A stretch of DNA of 64,000 nucleotides from Methanoregula sp. (GCF_023227875.1 NZ_JALOCH010000003.1:62001-126000), one strand, 5' to 3'; counted from the first letter of the stretch, positions 1-8,818 are shown. Notes: generated from the letters alone by a model not told the origin. Numbers and translations are program-made.

Positions 1-463
1 TGAACGGCTGGAGTTTCTGGGACTGGTTCTCCTTTGACATCGGGGGCGTCATTTTACGGGGGGGAACCCCGGCGATGAGGCAGCCGTTTGCGAGCGAGAT
101 GACAAAGTCCCCGACCTGGTCCGGGGACTCCATCTCTGCTACGACACCGGTACTGCGGACAACAAAATCCAGTTCGTCTTTTATATCAAGATTGGCATCC
201 CTGTGACACTTGATCAAGGTATCCCGCACAAGCTCCGTCACCGATTCACGGGTCAGCTCGGTCCCGTCAAGCGTTGCGCCAAAGATGGTCTCACCCGGTT
301 TCGGGGGGCGGATATCCCGGCTCATGCTGACTGTTTTATTGATGACATACGACATCCCGGTCTCAAGACTCACACCGGTAAGGATGCACTTTGTCGTTGT
401 GTTGCCCATCTCCACGGATCCGACAATAAAATACGGTTTGTTTTTATATTCGGGAATATTCAT
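1..463 (-). CDS. Methanogenesis marker protein 14, N-terminal part (cut by window edge)
   Basis: About 154 codons are visible, starting MNIPEYKNKPYFIVGSVEMG and running off position 1 with no stop. The GNTTTKC stretch near residue 20 resembles the phosphate-binding loop of ASKHA-fold (actin/hexokinase/acetate kinase) proteins. The RPPKPGE and RSTGVVA segments match what I recall of methanogenesis marker 14 (TIGR03285). That family is nearly restricted to methanogens, and its biochemical role is not known to me. The ATG at 463 is the first in-frame start before a region of stops and hairpin repeats. The assignment rests on remembered family sequence, not on a search. The C-terminal part lies outside the window. 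Confidence 0.78.
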   Translation of the reverse strand, partial: MNIPEYKNKPYFIVGSVEMGNTTTKCILTGVSLETGMSYVINKTVSMSRDIRPPKPGETIFGATLDGTELTRESVTELVRDTLIKCHRDANLDIKDELDFVVRSTGVVAEMESPDQVGDFVISLANGCLIAGVPPRKMTPPMSKENQSQKLQPF

Positions 464-628
464 GCCTGCCCCGTGGGTGATGGATGGCGGTGGCGGGCTC
501 TCCACGATATGCGGTCTGGGTTTTATGAATCGGGAAAAAAAACTGGGGCACATATACTCCGAATCTTGTCTGGCACTCCATATAAGTTTCTGTTTGGTGA
601 GTCTCACGGAACGTGAGGCGAACCAAGA

Positions 629-851
629 GAAGAACGCATCAGCGTTCTTCGACATGATGAGCCTCATTGCCTCATGGTACGTAAGGTGTGTCAGGAGAAT
701 GCTGAGAGTCATCAGACTCGAAGCATGAGAAGACCGCAGGTCTTCGAAGAATTGCGGGGCAATCTTCGACATTGGAGGGGTTGCAAAACCCCGACAAGGA
801 GAAGAATTGCGGAGCAATTCTTCGACCAGTTTGTGAAGGGGGACTTCACGC
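629..851. repeat. Cluster of GAAGA...TCTTC hairpins (dispersed family, locus 1)
   Basis: The gene-free stretch 464-921 holds a run of perfect or near-perfect inverted repeats. There is a 9-bp stem at 629-637/642-650 with loop ATCA, a 7-bp stem at 729-735/739-745 with loop GCA, an imperfect GAAGAATTGC-type stem at 746-767, GGGGTT/AACCCC near 776-791, a perfect 10-bp stem GAAGAATTGC at 801-810/814-823 with loop GGA, and GTGAAG/CTTCAC near 835-851. Several stems open with GAAGA and close with TCTTC, often followed by GA. The same design recurs at 8819-8995, 38081-38349 and 40216-40285. Frames across it are open only because the units are simple; I see no credible protein. Confidence 0.7.
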
Positions 852-921
852 TAAAAATTGTGACTGCACCGGATAGGAAAATTCAGCAGGATGGGTGAAA
901 AATGAGAGAATCAGGCAAGAA

Positions 922-2118
922 TTACTTCCCCTTTTTGTCCTGCATCTGTTTTACCATACGGGCCTGGATCCCGAAGTACTGCGAGACCCCTATTGCATGG
1001 CACTGGTCGATAGTTGCGCTGTCGAAGGAGACCATATCACTGGAATAGATCGCATCGGGAGATGTCCTGCCAAGCACCCGCACACTGCCTTTGTACAATT
1101 CGAGGTCCACCTTTCCGTTCACCCGTTTCTGGGTGGTGTTGATGAATGCATTCAGGGCGGCATAGAGCGGTTCATAGACCAGCCCTTCATAAGCGAGTTC
1201 CGACCACTTGTCATCCACCATTCGTTTGAACACGAGTTCCTCGCGGGTCAGGGTGAGGCTTTCGAGGTCCCGGTGGGCGGCAAGGATAACGGTGGCTGCG
1301 GGGTGCTCGTAATTCTCGCGTGCCTTGAGTCCGAGGATACGGTCCTCGATCATGTCGTTGCGTCCGATGCCATGCTTTCCAGCGATGACATTCAGTTTCT
1401 GGATCATCTCGTACCCGTCATACTTCTTCGTGTTCAGGGCAACGGGAATCCCTTCTTTAAATGTCAGGGTGATCTTCTCCGGTTTTGACGGGGCTTTGTC
1501 GGGTGAGACGGTCCAGAGATAGATCTCTTCCGGCGGGTGGTATGCAGGGTCCTCGAGTCGGCCTCCCTCAATACTCCTGCTCCAGCAGTTCTCATCCATG
1601 CTCCAGGGCTTGTCCTTCTTTACCGGCACCGGGATATTGTGCTTCTTTGCGTAATCGATCTCCCAGTCACGGGTCAGGTTAAGTTCACGTATGGGTGCAA
1701 CGACCTCAAGACCGGCACTGCGGATAATAAAATCGAACCGGAGCTGGTCGTTTCCTTTCCCGGTGCACCCGTGCCCGATTGCAGTTGCTTGTTCTTTTCT
1801 GGCAATCTTTACGACCTCTTCAGCAATGAGGGGTCGGGCGAGGGACGTACCCATCGGGTACCCTTCATATGATCCGTTCGCCCTGATTGCCGGAAAGATA
1901 TGCCCTTCAACGAACTTTTTACGTACATCGATTGTGTAGTGGCGGTCTGCGAGTTTTTTACCTTTTTTAGTTGCGACATCGATCTCCTCGTCCCGCTGGC
2001 CGACATTCACTGCTACTGTAACAACACGATCGTAATCATACCGTTCCTTTAAGAGCGGGATGCAGATCGAGGTGTCAAGCCCGCCGGAATATGCAAGAAC
2101 AATGGTGCCTTTTCCCAT
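922..2118 (-). CDS. argG: Argininosuccinate synthase
   Basis: This cytoplasmic enzyme of arginine biosynthesis joins citrulline and aspartate using ATP, giving argininosuccinate. The 398-residue protein has the usual family length. It begins with the PP-loop nucleotide motif AYSGGLDTS near residues 9-17. Other conserved blocks follow: YPMGTSLARP, GHGCTGKGNDQLRF (citrulline/aspartate binding) and SMDENCWSRSIEGG. The ATG is preceded by a GGAGTGAAG ribosome site. It stands alone on the minus strand between hairpin repeats downstream and an A/T-rich gap upstream. Carbamoyl-phosphate synthase, which also feeds arginine synthesis, lies close by on the same strand. Confidence 0.97.
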   Translation of the reverse strand: MGKGTIVLAYSGGLDTSICIPLLKERYDYDRVVTVAVNVGQRDEEIDVATKKGKKLADRHYTIDVRKKFVEGHIFPAIRANGSYEGYPMGTSLARPLIAEEVVKIARKEQATAIGHGCTGKGNDQLRFDFIIRSAGLEVVAPIRELNLTRDWEIDYAKKHNIPVPVKKDKPWSMDENCWSRSIEGGRLEDPAYHPPEEIYLWTVSPDKAPSKPEKITLTFKEGIPVALNTKKYDGYEMIQKLNVIAGKHGIGRNDMIEDRILGLKARENYEHPAATVILAAHRDLESLTLTREELVFKRMVDDKWSELAYEGLVYEPLYAALNAFINTTQKRVNGKVDLELYKGSVRVLGRTSPDAIYSSDMVSFDSATIDQCHAIGVSQYFGIQARMVKQMQDKKGK

Positions 2119-2290
2119 GCTTCACTCCATTCGCTTTATTGCGCTTAAACCATTGGCAGTACCAGCATATATGTTCAGGGGACGGATTGGCGTTTCCCGA
2201 TACTGAAAAGGAATGGTTAAGAAGAATTTTTTTCAAAGAACAAAAAAGTTGTTCAGGCTGTTGATTCCTGAACCCGGTTATCGTACTGGT

Positions 2291-2791
2291 TTACTGGACT
2301 ACAATTTTTCCTTCAGTTGCAGGCTGGAATGGTCCGGTGGTGTAATCGAATGCTCCGACTTTGTCAAAGATTACTGAATAGCTACCGCCGTAGGGGATCT
2401 CGACAGGGTTCATAGTTCCAAAGTATGCACCGGTCTGGACATCATCTGCCTGAATACTGTGTGGCTTGTAGGGATCGGTGTTTGCCCAGACAACCTTGGT
2501 TCCGACTTTCACGTATGCTGTCGCATCAGGTATAATGTTCAGGTCCTGGGTGAAAGTGATCGTGTATGTCGGTATCATTGTTTCAGTAACGGTTGGTGTA
2601 ACATTGGCAGTCTTGTTGACAACAACAACAACGACTTCCTTGGTTGGTTCAGTGATTGGGGCTGCGGTAGCGACAACAGTCGGGACCGCGGTCGGAGCGG
2701 TTGTGGCCGCAGGTGCTGCCGGTTGGGATGTGCATCCCGCGAGCAGAATCCCGATGAACAGGATTGCAAGAACAACAGATAATTTCTTCAT
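2291..2791 (-). CDS. Cupredoxin-like lipoprotein lacking most copper ligands
   Basis: The 166-residue protein starts MKKLSVVLAILFIG and has a lipobox LAGC with Cys20, so it should be a lipid-anchored surface protein. Residues 21-75 are an Ala/Pro/Thr/Val-rich linker. Residues 76-166 look like a plastocyanin/azurin-type beta sandwich: KVGTKVVWANTD, then PHSIQ (His111), then a Gly-rich FDKVGAFDY strand and a closing GKIVVQ. Blue copper proteins of this type normally carry Cys, His and Met in the loop after the DY strand. Here that loop reads TTGPFQPATEG and has none of them. A start 13 codons upstream is possible, but the chosen ATG begins a standard signal peptide. Copper binding is therefore doubtful. 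Confidence 0.8.
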   Translation of the reverse strand: MKKLSVVLAILFIGILLAGCTSQPAAPAATTAPTAVPTVVATAAPITEPTKEVVVVVVNKTANVTPTVTETMIPTYTITFTQDLNIIPDATAYVKVGTKVVWANTDPYKPHSIQADDVQTGAYFGTMNPVEIPYGGSYSVIFDKVGAFDYTTGPFQPATEGKIVVQ

Positions 2792-2938
2792 GCATCTTTT
2801 TTTGTTATTTCGGTATATAAGGATATTCAATTCTTTTGGATAGTTTTCCGGACAGCGCAGTATACGGATCGGGTCCGGCTTTTTTTCATAAAATAAAAAT
2901 AAGCCCGATTTTGGGAGTTTTTACCAATAATCCCGCAA

Positions 2939-5900
2939 TTACTCCAGATAATGGCTGATCGGCTCAAGGGTCAGTTTCTCGCGCTTGATGGCATCGATGG
3001 CAAGTGCAGCAGCCCGCGCTGCCTGAAGGGTCGTAATATAGGGGATCTGGAGGTCCACTGCCGCACGCATGATCTGGTAATGGTCCTGGCGGGACTGTCT
3101 GTCCTGGGGAGTGTTGATGATAAGTCGGATCTCACCGTGGCGCATCATGTCGAGTACGTTGGGTGAGCCTTCCTGGACCTTCCGCACGAGGTTTGCCTCA
3201 ATCCCCGCCTCGTACAGGTAATCCACGGTCCCCTCCGTTCCGTACAGGGTGAGGCCGAGATCGCGCAGTTTACGGGCAATCGGTATCGCCTCATCTTTCT
3301 GTTCCATATTCACGGAGATGAAGATATTCCCTTTGAGGGGCAGCTCGTTATCGGCAGAGAGGCAGGCTTTGTAAAACGCGAGCCCGAAATCGTAATCGAT
3401 GCCCATGACCTCGCCGGTGCTTTTCATCTCGGGCCCCAGCATCGTATCGACCCCAATCAGCTTATTGAACGGGAGCAGCACCTCCTTTACCGCGACATGC
3501 CGGATCTCGCGCTCCCGGTACCCGAGGTCCCGCAGTTTCTTGCCGACCATGACCTTGGCGGCGATCTTTGCGACCGGGATCCCGGTTGCCTTTGAGACGA
3601 ACGGCACCGTGCGGCTTGCCCGGGGGTTTGCCTCCAGCATATAGACTATGTTGTCCTTGACTGCCATCTGGAGGTTGACAAGACCTATGACACCAATCCC
3701 GAGGGCAAGTTTCCTCGTGTAATCCCGGACAGTATCGATAATGGATGGGGGGAGTGACTGGGTCGGGATGACACAGGCAGAGTCCCCCGAATGGATGCCG
3801 GCCTGTTCGATGTGTTCCATGATGCCGCCGATCAGGACCTCCTCGCCATCGCAGACGGCATCGACATCGAGTTCGATTGCATTCTGGAGGTAGGAGTCGA
3901 TCAGTACCGGGTGGTTCCTGCTGACACGGACCGCTTCTTTCATGTACGTCTCGAGTTCGTGTTCATCGTGGACGATCTCCATCGCACGACCCCCGAGGAC
4001 ATAGGAAGGCCTGACCAGGACCGGGTACCCAATCTTCTCTGCCATGGCATGTGCTTCACTCTCGGAATAGGCAGAGCTGTTTGCAGGGCAGGGGATGTTA
4101 AGTTTCTTTAAGAGCACGCTGAACCGGTCGCGATCCTCGGCAATGTCCATGGCATCGGGGCTGGTCCCGAGAATGCGGGTGGAAAGGCCGAGGCGCTGCA
4201 TCTCTTTCTCAATGGGCACGGCAAGGTTGACCGCGTTCTGCCCGCCGAACTGGACCATGACGCCGAAATACCGGTCGGTTTTTAAAATGTTGATGACGTC
4301 TTCGAGCTGCATCGGCTCGAAGAAGAGGCGGTCCGACGTATCAAAATCCGTGGAAACGGTCTCCGGGTTGTTGTTGACGATGTGGACCTCCACACCCTCT
4401 TCCTCCTTCAGCGCCTTGACCGCATGGACCGTGCAGTAATCGAATTCAATACCCTGGCCGATCCGGATCGGTCCGGATCCCAGAATGAGAACTTTCTTTG
4501 AGTCTGTCGGGACAATTTCACAGTCCGGTTCATACGTGGAGTAGAAATACGGGGTTTTTGCCGGGAATTCAGCGGCACACGTGTCAACCATCTTATAGGC
4601 AGGGGTACCGGTAATGGCATCAATTTCCTGCTGTGTTTTCCCGCTGATCTGGGCGATATCTGCGTTGGAAAACCCGTATCCTTTCGCCCGGATGATATCA
4701 TCCCTGCTGCAGGCTCCTGAGGCAAGGCGTTTTTCATGTTCCACGATATTTTTGATCTTTTCCAGGAAGAACGGCGTGATTGAAGTAAGCTGGACGATCT
4801 CGTCAATCGTAAAGCCCTGGCGGAGCGCATCGAAGAGGCAGTGGAAGCGTTCGTCCGTGGGTCTGGACAGGATCATGCGGATCTCGCTTGGGCTCGTGTG
4901 GGTCTGGACATCGGTATCGAGCGACCTCTTGGCTTTCATGAAGGCCTCTTCGATCGTCCTCCCGATTGCCATCACTTCCCCGGTGCTCTTCATGGCAGTG
5001 GTGAGTGTCCGGTCGGCACCCTTGAACTTGTCGAACGGCCAGCGGGGAACTTTAACGACGATATAATCGATAGCAGGCTCAAAAGACGCCGGAGTGCAGC
5101 CGGTTACGGTGTTGGTGATCTCGTCAAGCCGCAGGCCGATGGCGATCTTTGCCGCCACCCGGGCAATCGGGTACCCGGTGGCCTTGGATGCAAGTGCCGA
5201 TGAGCGGGAGACCCGGGGGTTGACCTCGATGACGCGGTATTCCCCGTTTAGGAAAGCGAACTGGACATTGCAGCCACCCTGGACATCGAGTGCCCGGATG
5301 ATCTTGATGGCGGCGCTGCGCATCATCTGGAACTCGTCATCGCGGAGGGTGAGGATTGGTGCCACGACAACACTTTCGCCCGTGTGAATACCCATTGGAT
5401 CGACATTTTCCATACCGCAGATGATGATACAGGTGTCAGCCGAATCGCGCATGACTTCGAACTCGATCTCTTTCCAGCCAAGAACGCTCTCCTCGATGAG
5501 GACCTGGTGGATGCGGGAACGGGAGAGTCCCAGTTCAACGATTCTGAGGAGTTCCTCGCGGGTCCGGGCAATCCCTCCCCCGGCGCCCCCCATTGTATAC
5601 GCGGGCCGGACTACGGCCGGGAGCCCGATGGCCGCGATCGCATCGTCAATCTGGTTCAGGCTGGTCAGGATGACGCTCTTCGGGACCGGTTCGCCAATCT
5701 GCTGCATGAGGTCCCGGAATTTTTCCCGGTCCTCCCCTTTGTAGATTGCTTCGAGGGGGGTCCCGAGGATCTCAACATCCTTCAATGCCCCCATTTCAGC
5801 GAGCTCTGCAGTCATGTTGAGGCCGGTCTGACCCCCCATGCCCGAGAGGATCCCGTCAGGCTTCTCCTTTGCGATGATCTTCGCGATGATATCCGATCGG

Positions 5901-6106
5901 AGGGGTTCGATGTAGACGGCATCGGCCATCTCCGGGTCTGTCTGGATGGTGGCAGGGTTAGAGTTAACGAGAACGACCCTGACGCCCTCTTCCCGCATGG
6001 CACGGCATGCCTGGCTCCCGGAGAAGTCGAACTCCGCGGCCTGGCCGATCTGGATCGGACCCGATCCGATGATCAGGACCTTTTTGATATGCATCTTCTT
6101 GGGCAT
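2939..6106 (-). CDS. carB: Carbamoyl-phosphate synthase large subunit
   Basis: At 1055 residues this is a full-length CarB. It makes carbamoyl phosphate from bicarbonate, ATP and ammonia delivered by CarA, for pyrimidine and arginine synthesis. Two homologous ATP-grasp halves are visible. The first opens with IGSGPIQIGQAAEFDFSG and contains MGGAGGG. The second opens with LGSGPIRIGQGIEFDY and contains VLGGRAM. Each carries EVNPR/EANPRASR metal and ATP-binding segments. The C-terminal 120 residues form the allosteric MGS-type domain (LYGTEGT, NTPQDR). Its ATG shares one base with the carA stop (TAATG), so the two should be translationally coupled. Confidence 0.98.
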   Translation of the reverse strand: MPKKMHIKKVLIIGSGPIQIGQAAEFDFSGSQACRAMREEGVRVVLVNSNPATIQTDPEMADAVYIEPLRSDIIAKIIAKEKPDGILSGMGGQTGLNMTAELAEMGALKDVEILGTPLEAIYKGEDREKFRDLMQQIGEPVPKSVILTSLNQIDDAIAAIGLPAVVRPAYTMGGAGGGIARTREELLRIVELGLSRSRIHQVLIEESVLGWKEIEFEVMRDSADTCIIICGMENVDPMGIHTGESVVVAPILTLRDDEFQMMRSAAIKIIRALDVQGGCNVQFAFLNGEYRVIEVNPRVSRSSALASKATGYPIARVAAKIAIGLRLDEITNTVTGCTPASFEPAIDYIVVKVPRWPFDKFKGADRTLTTAMKSTGEVMAIGRTIEEAFMKAKRSLDTDVQTHTSPSEIRMILSRPTDERFHCLFDALRQGFTIDEIVQLTSITPFFLEKIKNIVEHEKRLASGACSRDDIIRAKGYGFSNADIAQISGKTQQEIDAITGTPAYKMVDTCAAEFPAKTPYFYSTYEPDCEIVPTDSKKVLILGSGPIRIGQGIEFDYCTVHAVKALKEEEGVEVHIVNNNPETVSTDFDTSDRLFFEPMQLEDVINILKTDRYFGVMVQFGGQNAVNLAVPIEKEMQRLGLSTRILGTSPDAMDIAEDRDRFSVLLKKLNIPCPANSSAYSESEAHAMAEKIGYPVLVRPSYVLGGRAMEIVHDEHELETYMKEAVRVSRNHPVLIDSYLQNAIELDVDAVCDGEEVLIGGIMEHIEQAGIHSGDSACVIPTQSLPPSIIDTVRDYTRKLALGIGVIGLVNLQMAVKDNIVYMLEANPRASRTVPFVSKATGIPVAKIAAKVMVGKKLRDLGYREREIRHVAVKEVLLPFNKLIGVDTMLGPEMKSTGEVMGIDYDFGLAFYKACLSADNELPLKGNIFISVNMEQKDEAIPIARKLRDLGLTLYGTEGTVDYLYEAGIEANLVRKVQEGSPNVLDMMRHGEIRLIINTPQDRQSRQDHYQIMRAAVDLQIPYITTLQAARAAALAIDAIKREKLTLEPISHYLE

Positions 6107-7161
6107 TATCCGAGCCTCCGGAATACACCGTCAAAATAGTGACATTCAGTATCCTGGGGCCCTGCATGGGCTTCCGGGTGGAACTGGACGCAGTTGATCT
6201 TTAAGTCCTCGTTCTCGAATCCCTCAACGGTCCCGTCATTGGCGTTGACAAACGTGACCTCGCACCCTTCCGGCAGGGAATCGGCGTCAACTGCAAAACC
6301 GTGGTTCTGGGTGGTGATAAAGATCCTGCCGTCATAATACTTGACCGGCTGGTTGGCCCCGCGGTGGCCGAACTTGAGCTGGTACGTGTCCCCCCCAAGG
6401 GCAAGGGCCGAGATCTGGTTGCCCATGCAAATACCAAAGATCGGAAGTTCACCGATACAATTTTTCACGGTTGCGATGGTTGCTGTTGCCTGTTTCGGGT
6501 CGCCGGGCCCGTTGGTGATGAAGAGGCAGTCGGGCTCGCACCCGAAGATCTCGTCATGGGTGGCATTGTGGGGGAAGATGTAGAGATCGCCTTTTCTCCG
6601 CGTGAGGCTGGTGAGGATATTGGTCTTGAGGCCGAGGTCGATGATGGCAACCCGTTTTCCCTTTCCCGGGATCCGGTAGGGTGCCTTGCAGGAAACCTCG
6701 GGAATCGGGTTGCATTCAGTGACAGAAGGGGTCTTTCTGGCGAGTTTTACGGCATATTCTCCATCGTCGCTGCCGACAACAAGTGCTGCCCGCATGGTGC
6801 CGTGGACGCGGGTCTTGATCGTGAGGCTGCGGGTATCCACACCGGACATCCCGAGCAGTTTCTTCTGTTCGAAATATTCGCGGATTGTCGGTTTTGTATC
6901 GGGGGCGTCACAGATCTCACGGCAGATCGTCCCGAGCACCTTGATACTCTGGCTCTGCATATTCTGCACATCGGCACCATAATTCCCGATTGTCGGGAAT
7001 GTGAACATAAGGATCTGGCCGAAGTAACTGGGGTCCGAGAGTGCCTCCATGTACCCGGTCATCAGGGTGTTGAAGACGAGTTCCCCGGAACATTCGCCCT
7101 CAACACCGAATCCATTTCCTGTAACATACTGCCCGTCCTCAAGACCCAGAACCGCCTTCAT
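6106..7161 (-). CDS. carA: Carbamoyl-phosphate synthase small subunit (glutaminase)
   Basis: The 351-residue protein is the glutamine amidotransferase partner of CarB and releases ammonia from glutamine. Its N-terminal CPSase small-chain domain includes FNTLMTGYMEALSDPSY. The C-terminal class I amidotransferase domain has FITNGPGDP, the nucleophile motif GICMGNQ and the His/Glu pair in CVQFHPEAHAGP. It is the first gene of a two-gene operon with carB. The roughly 200 bp upstream separate it from the divergently transcribed ferritin-like gene and contain no other gene. Confidence 0.97.
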   Translation of the reverse strand: MKAVLGLEDGQYVTGNGFGVEGECSGELVFNTLMTGYMEALSDPSYFGQILMFTFPTIGNYGADVQNMQSQSIKVLGTICREICDAPDTKPTIREYFEQKKLLGMSGVDTRSLTIKTRVHGTMRAALVVGSDDGEYAVKLARKTPSVTECNPIPEVSCKAPYRIPGKGKRVAIIDLGLKTNILTSLTRRKGDLYIFPHNATHDEIFGCEPDCLFITNGPGDPKQATATIATVKNCIGELPIFGICMGNQISALALGGDTYQLKFGHRGANQPVKYYDGRIFITTQNHGFAVDADSLPEGCEVTFVNANDGTVEGFENEDLKINCVQFHPEAHAGPQDTECHYFDGVFRRLG

Positions 7162-7303
7162 GAATTACCCCTTCACGATTTCCATAATAGTTATGCCTGA
7201 ATGGTTATTAACGATAGTGCAGGCAGGATTTGGACCGGCCGGGAAAAGCCGGGGTCCTCTTTTTTATCATCTGCCGATCAGGGAGTCCTGCCACGATAAA
7301 CAT

Positions 7304-7313
7304 GCATATAAGC
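7304..7313 (+). promoter_or_regulatory. Probable archaeal TATA box of the ferritin-like gene
   Basis: The sequence GCATATAAGC lies 52 bp before the ATG at 7365, leaving about 25-30 bases of untranslated leader after the expected start site. An AGAGGTGA ribosome site precedes the ATG. The call is by motif and position only. Confidence 0.5.
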
Positions 7314-7364
7314 GATGCATTCCGATATTGGATCGTTACCAGAATGGAACAGAGGTGAATCAGA

Positions 7365-7862
7365 ATGGGAACACAAGGACAGAAAATTGTTGGAAGTGAT
7401 GTCAAGGATTTTGTCGGCCTGCTCAACAAGGCATACTGCGATGAATGGCTCGCCTACTACCAGTACTGGATTGGTTCCAAGGTCGTAAAAGGCCCCAACA
7501 AGGAAGCGGTCATCAGCGAACTCACGCTCCATGCAACCGAGGAACTGAACCACGCAACCCTGCTCACCACCCGTATCATCCAGCTGGGTGGGACCCCGGT
7601 AACGAAGCCGCAGGACTGGTATAAGTTCACCAACTGCGGGTACGATGCTCCCGATGACCCGTTCATCGTCAAGGTCCTCGAACAGAATATCAAGGGCGAG
7701 CAGTGCGCCATCAGGACGTACAACTCCCTGATGAAGAAGACAAAGGACAAGGATCCGGTCACCTATAATATCCTCCTCACGATCCTCTCGCAGGAAGTGG
7801 AGCACGAGGAAGATCTCCAGGCCCTGTTGGAGGATGTAGAGATCATCATGAAGAAGAAGTGA
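7365..7862 (+). CDS. Ferritin-like diiron protein (Dps-like/bacterioferritin family)
   Basis: The 165-residue four-helix protein probably oxidises and stores iron or removes peroxide in the cytoplasm. Ligand motifs appear in the expected helices: Glu27 in CDEWLAYYQYW, the ExxH-type EELNH (Glu60, His63), Glu112 in KGEQC, and QEVEHEEDL (Glu144, His147). Cys25, Cys91 and Cys114 are extra. Cysteines near the diiron site are a feature of archaeal Dps-like (thioferritin) proteins, but I cannot tell that subgroup from bacterioferritin by eye. It is monocistronic, with its own TATA box and a stem-loop terminator immediately after the stop. The next genes are thiol-redox proteins, which fits an oxidative stress role. 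Confidence 0.85.
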   Translation: MGTQGQKIVGSDVKDFVGLLNKAYCDEWLAYYQYWIGSKVVKGPNKEAVISELTLHATEELNHATLLTTRIIQLGGTPVTKPQDWYKFTNCGYDAPDDPFIVKVLEQNIKGEQCAIRTYNSLMKKTKDKDPVTYNILLTILSQEVEHEEDLQALLEDVEIIMKKK

Positions 7863-7886
7863 TGGTACCGCCATCACCCTTTTCTT
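7859..7886 (+). terminator. Stem-loop and T-rich tract after the ferritin-like gene
   Basis: GTGATGG (7859-7865) pairs perfectly with CCATCAC (7871-7877) around a TACCG loop, followed by CCTTTTCTT. The 5' arm overlaps the stop codon. In archaea the T-tract is the more important element. Confidence 0.5.
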
Positions 7887-7922
7887 GTTACGGCTCCCCG
7901 TAAAAACGGGCATAATCCCCGG

Positions 7923-7931
7923 TTATAAATA
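7923..7931 (+). promoter_or_regulatory. Probable TATA box of the glutaredoxin-FDR operon
   Basis: TTATAAATA lies 42-50 bp before the ATG at 7973, with no other gene in between. The assignment is by motif and spacing only. Confidence 0.5.
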
Positions 7932-7972
7932 GTTCGTATCGCAATCTCCTTTCATACAAAGGACGGCTTTTT

Positions 7973-8254
7973 ATGGCAACCGAACATGTGAACGGGAAGA
8001 ACCGGGGGAAAGTTATGCTCTACGCACTCTCTACCTGCGGGTGGTGCGCAAAGACCAAGGACCTCCTGCGCCAGATCGGCGTTGAATTTGATTATGCGTA
8101 TGTCGACCTGCTTGACGGGAAGGAACAGGACGACGCCATCACGATGGTAGAGAAGTTCAACCCGTCCGGTTCATTTCCCACACTTGTTATCGATAATAAA
8201 AAGACCATCATCGGGTTCCGTGAACAGGAGATACGGGAGGCTCTCGGAGCATGA
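7973..8254 (+). CDS. Glutaredoxin-like protein
   Basis: The 93-residue thioredoxin-fold protein has the active-site motif STCGWCAKTK (Cys22, Cys25) after the first strand. A cis-proline motif, GSFPTLVID, follows near residue 66. It should reduce disulfides in the cytoplasm. Its stop overlaps the start of the next gene as ATGA. That gene is a ferredoxin:disulfide reductase, so the two are probably made together and the reductase may reduce this protein directly. The CGWC site resembles thioredoxin-like glutaredoxins more than CPYC glutaredoxins. A glutathione partner is unlikely in a methanogen. Confidence 0.9.
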   Translation: MATEHVNGKNRGKVMLYALSTCGWCAKTKDLLRQIGVEFDYAYVDLLDGKEQDDAITMVEKFNPSGSFPTLVIDNKKTIIGFREQEIREALGA

Positions 8255-8778
8255 ATTTTACGGGTATCAGCGAGCAGGAGGTTGACTTGGCATATGAGGT
8301 CCTGAAGAAGGATGCCCTTAACGGGGGGTACCGGTTAAACCCGGATGCGGAGTTTGTGAAAAACCTGATCCGGGGCCTGCTCCGGAACGAACAGCGGTAC
8401 GGGTACCGTGCATGCCCCTGCCGGTTAGCGTCCGGGAAAAAGGAGGAAGATCTCGATATCGTTTGTCCCTGCGATTATCGCGACTCCGATGTTGAAGAGT
8501 ACGGGGCCTGCTATTGTGCCCTGTATGTGAACGATGCAATTGCAACCGGGACACAGCAGGTTGCTCCGGTCCCCGAACGACGACCACCCCGTTCGGAACG
8601 CCAAAAGACCAAAAAGAGTGCCGTCCACACGGTCCCTGTCAGCCCATCACCTCTCTTCACGCTTCCTCTCCCGGTCTGGAGGTGCAAGGTGTGCGGGTAT
8701 CTCTGTGCACGTGAGCAGCCCCCGGGTATCTGCCCTGTCTGCAAGGCAAAGAAGGACCGGTTCGAGCGTTTCATCTGA
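8251..8778 (+). CDS. Ferredoxin:disulfide reductase, FTR catalytic domain fused to rubredoxin
   Basis: Residues 1-100 match the catalytic subunit of ferredoxin:thioredoxin reductase. The [4Fe-4S]/disulfide cysteines appear as CPCR (55, 57), CPCDYRD (72, 74) and ACYCALY (87, 89). A Pro/Arg/Lys-rich linker (about 105-140) leads to a rubredoxin-like domain with CKVC (145, 148) and CPVC (161, 164). This architecture matches the FDR enzyme described from Methanosarcina, which passes electrons from ferredoxin to thioredoxin or glutaredoxin partners. Translation is coupled to the upstream glutaredoxin by an ATGA overlap. The fusion suggests that the rubredoxin domain relays single electrons to the catalytic cluster. 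The function is strongly supported, but the physiological partner is inferred from adjacency. Confidence 0.9.
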   Translation: MNFTGISEQEVDLAYEVLKKDALNGGYRLNPDAEFVKNLIRGLLRNEQRYGYRACPCRLASGKKEEDLDIVCPCDYRDSDVEEYGACYCALYVNDAIATGTQQVAPVPERRPPRSERQKTKKSAVHTVPVSPSPLFTLPLPVWRCKVCGYLCAREQPPGICPVCKAKKDRFERFI

Positions 8779-8818
8779 TTTTTTTAAGAGTCACTCCGGG
8801 CCTGATGAATCCGGGACC

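Noticed and set aside
629..851. CRISPR array
   Set aside because: The repeated elements are hairpins of differing sequence without constant repeats, regular spacers or nearby cas genes. The 60-bp array at 38081 has no unique spacers either.
5384..6139. Plus-strand frame inside carB
   Set aside because: It lies opposite a highly conserved enzyme and has no family features.
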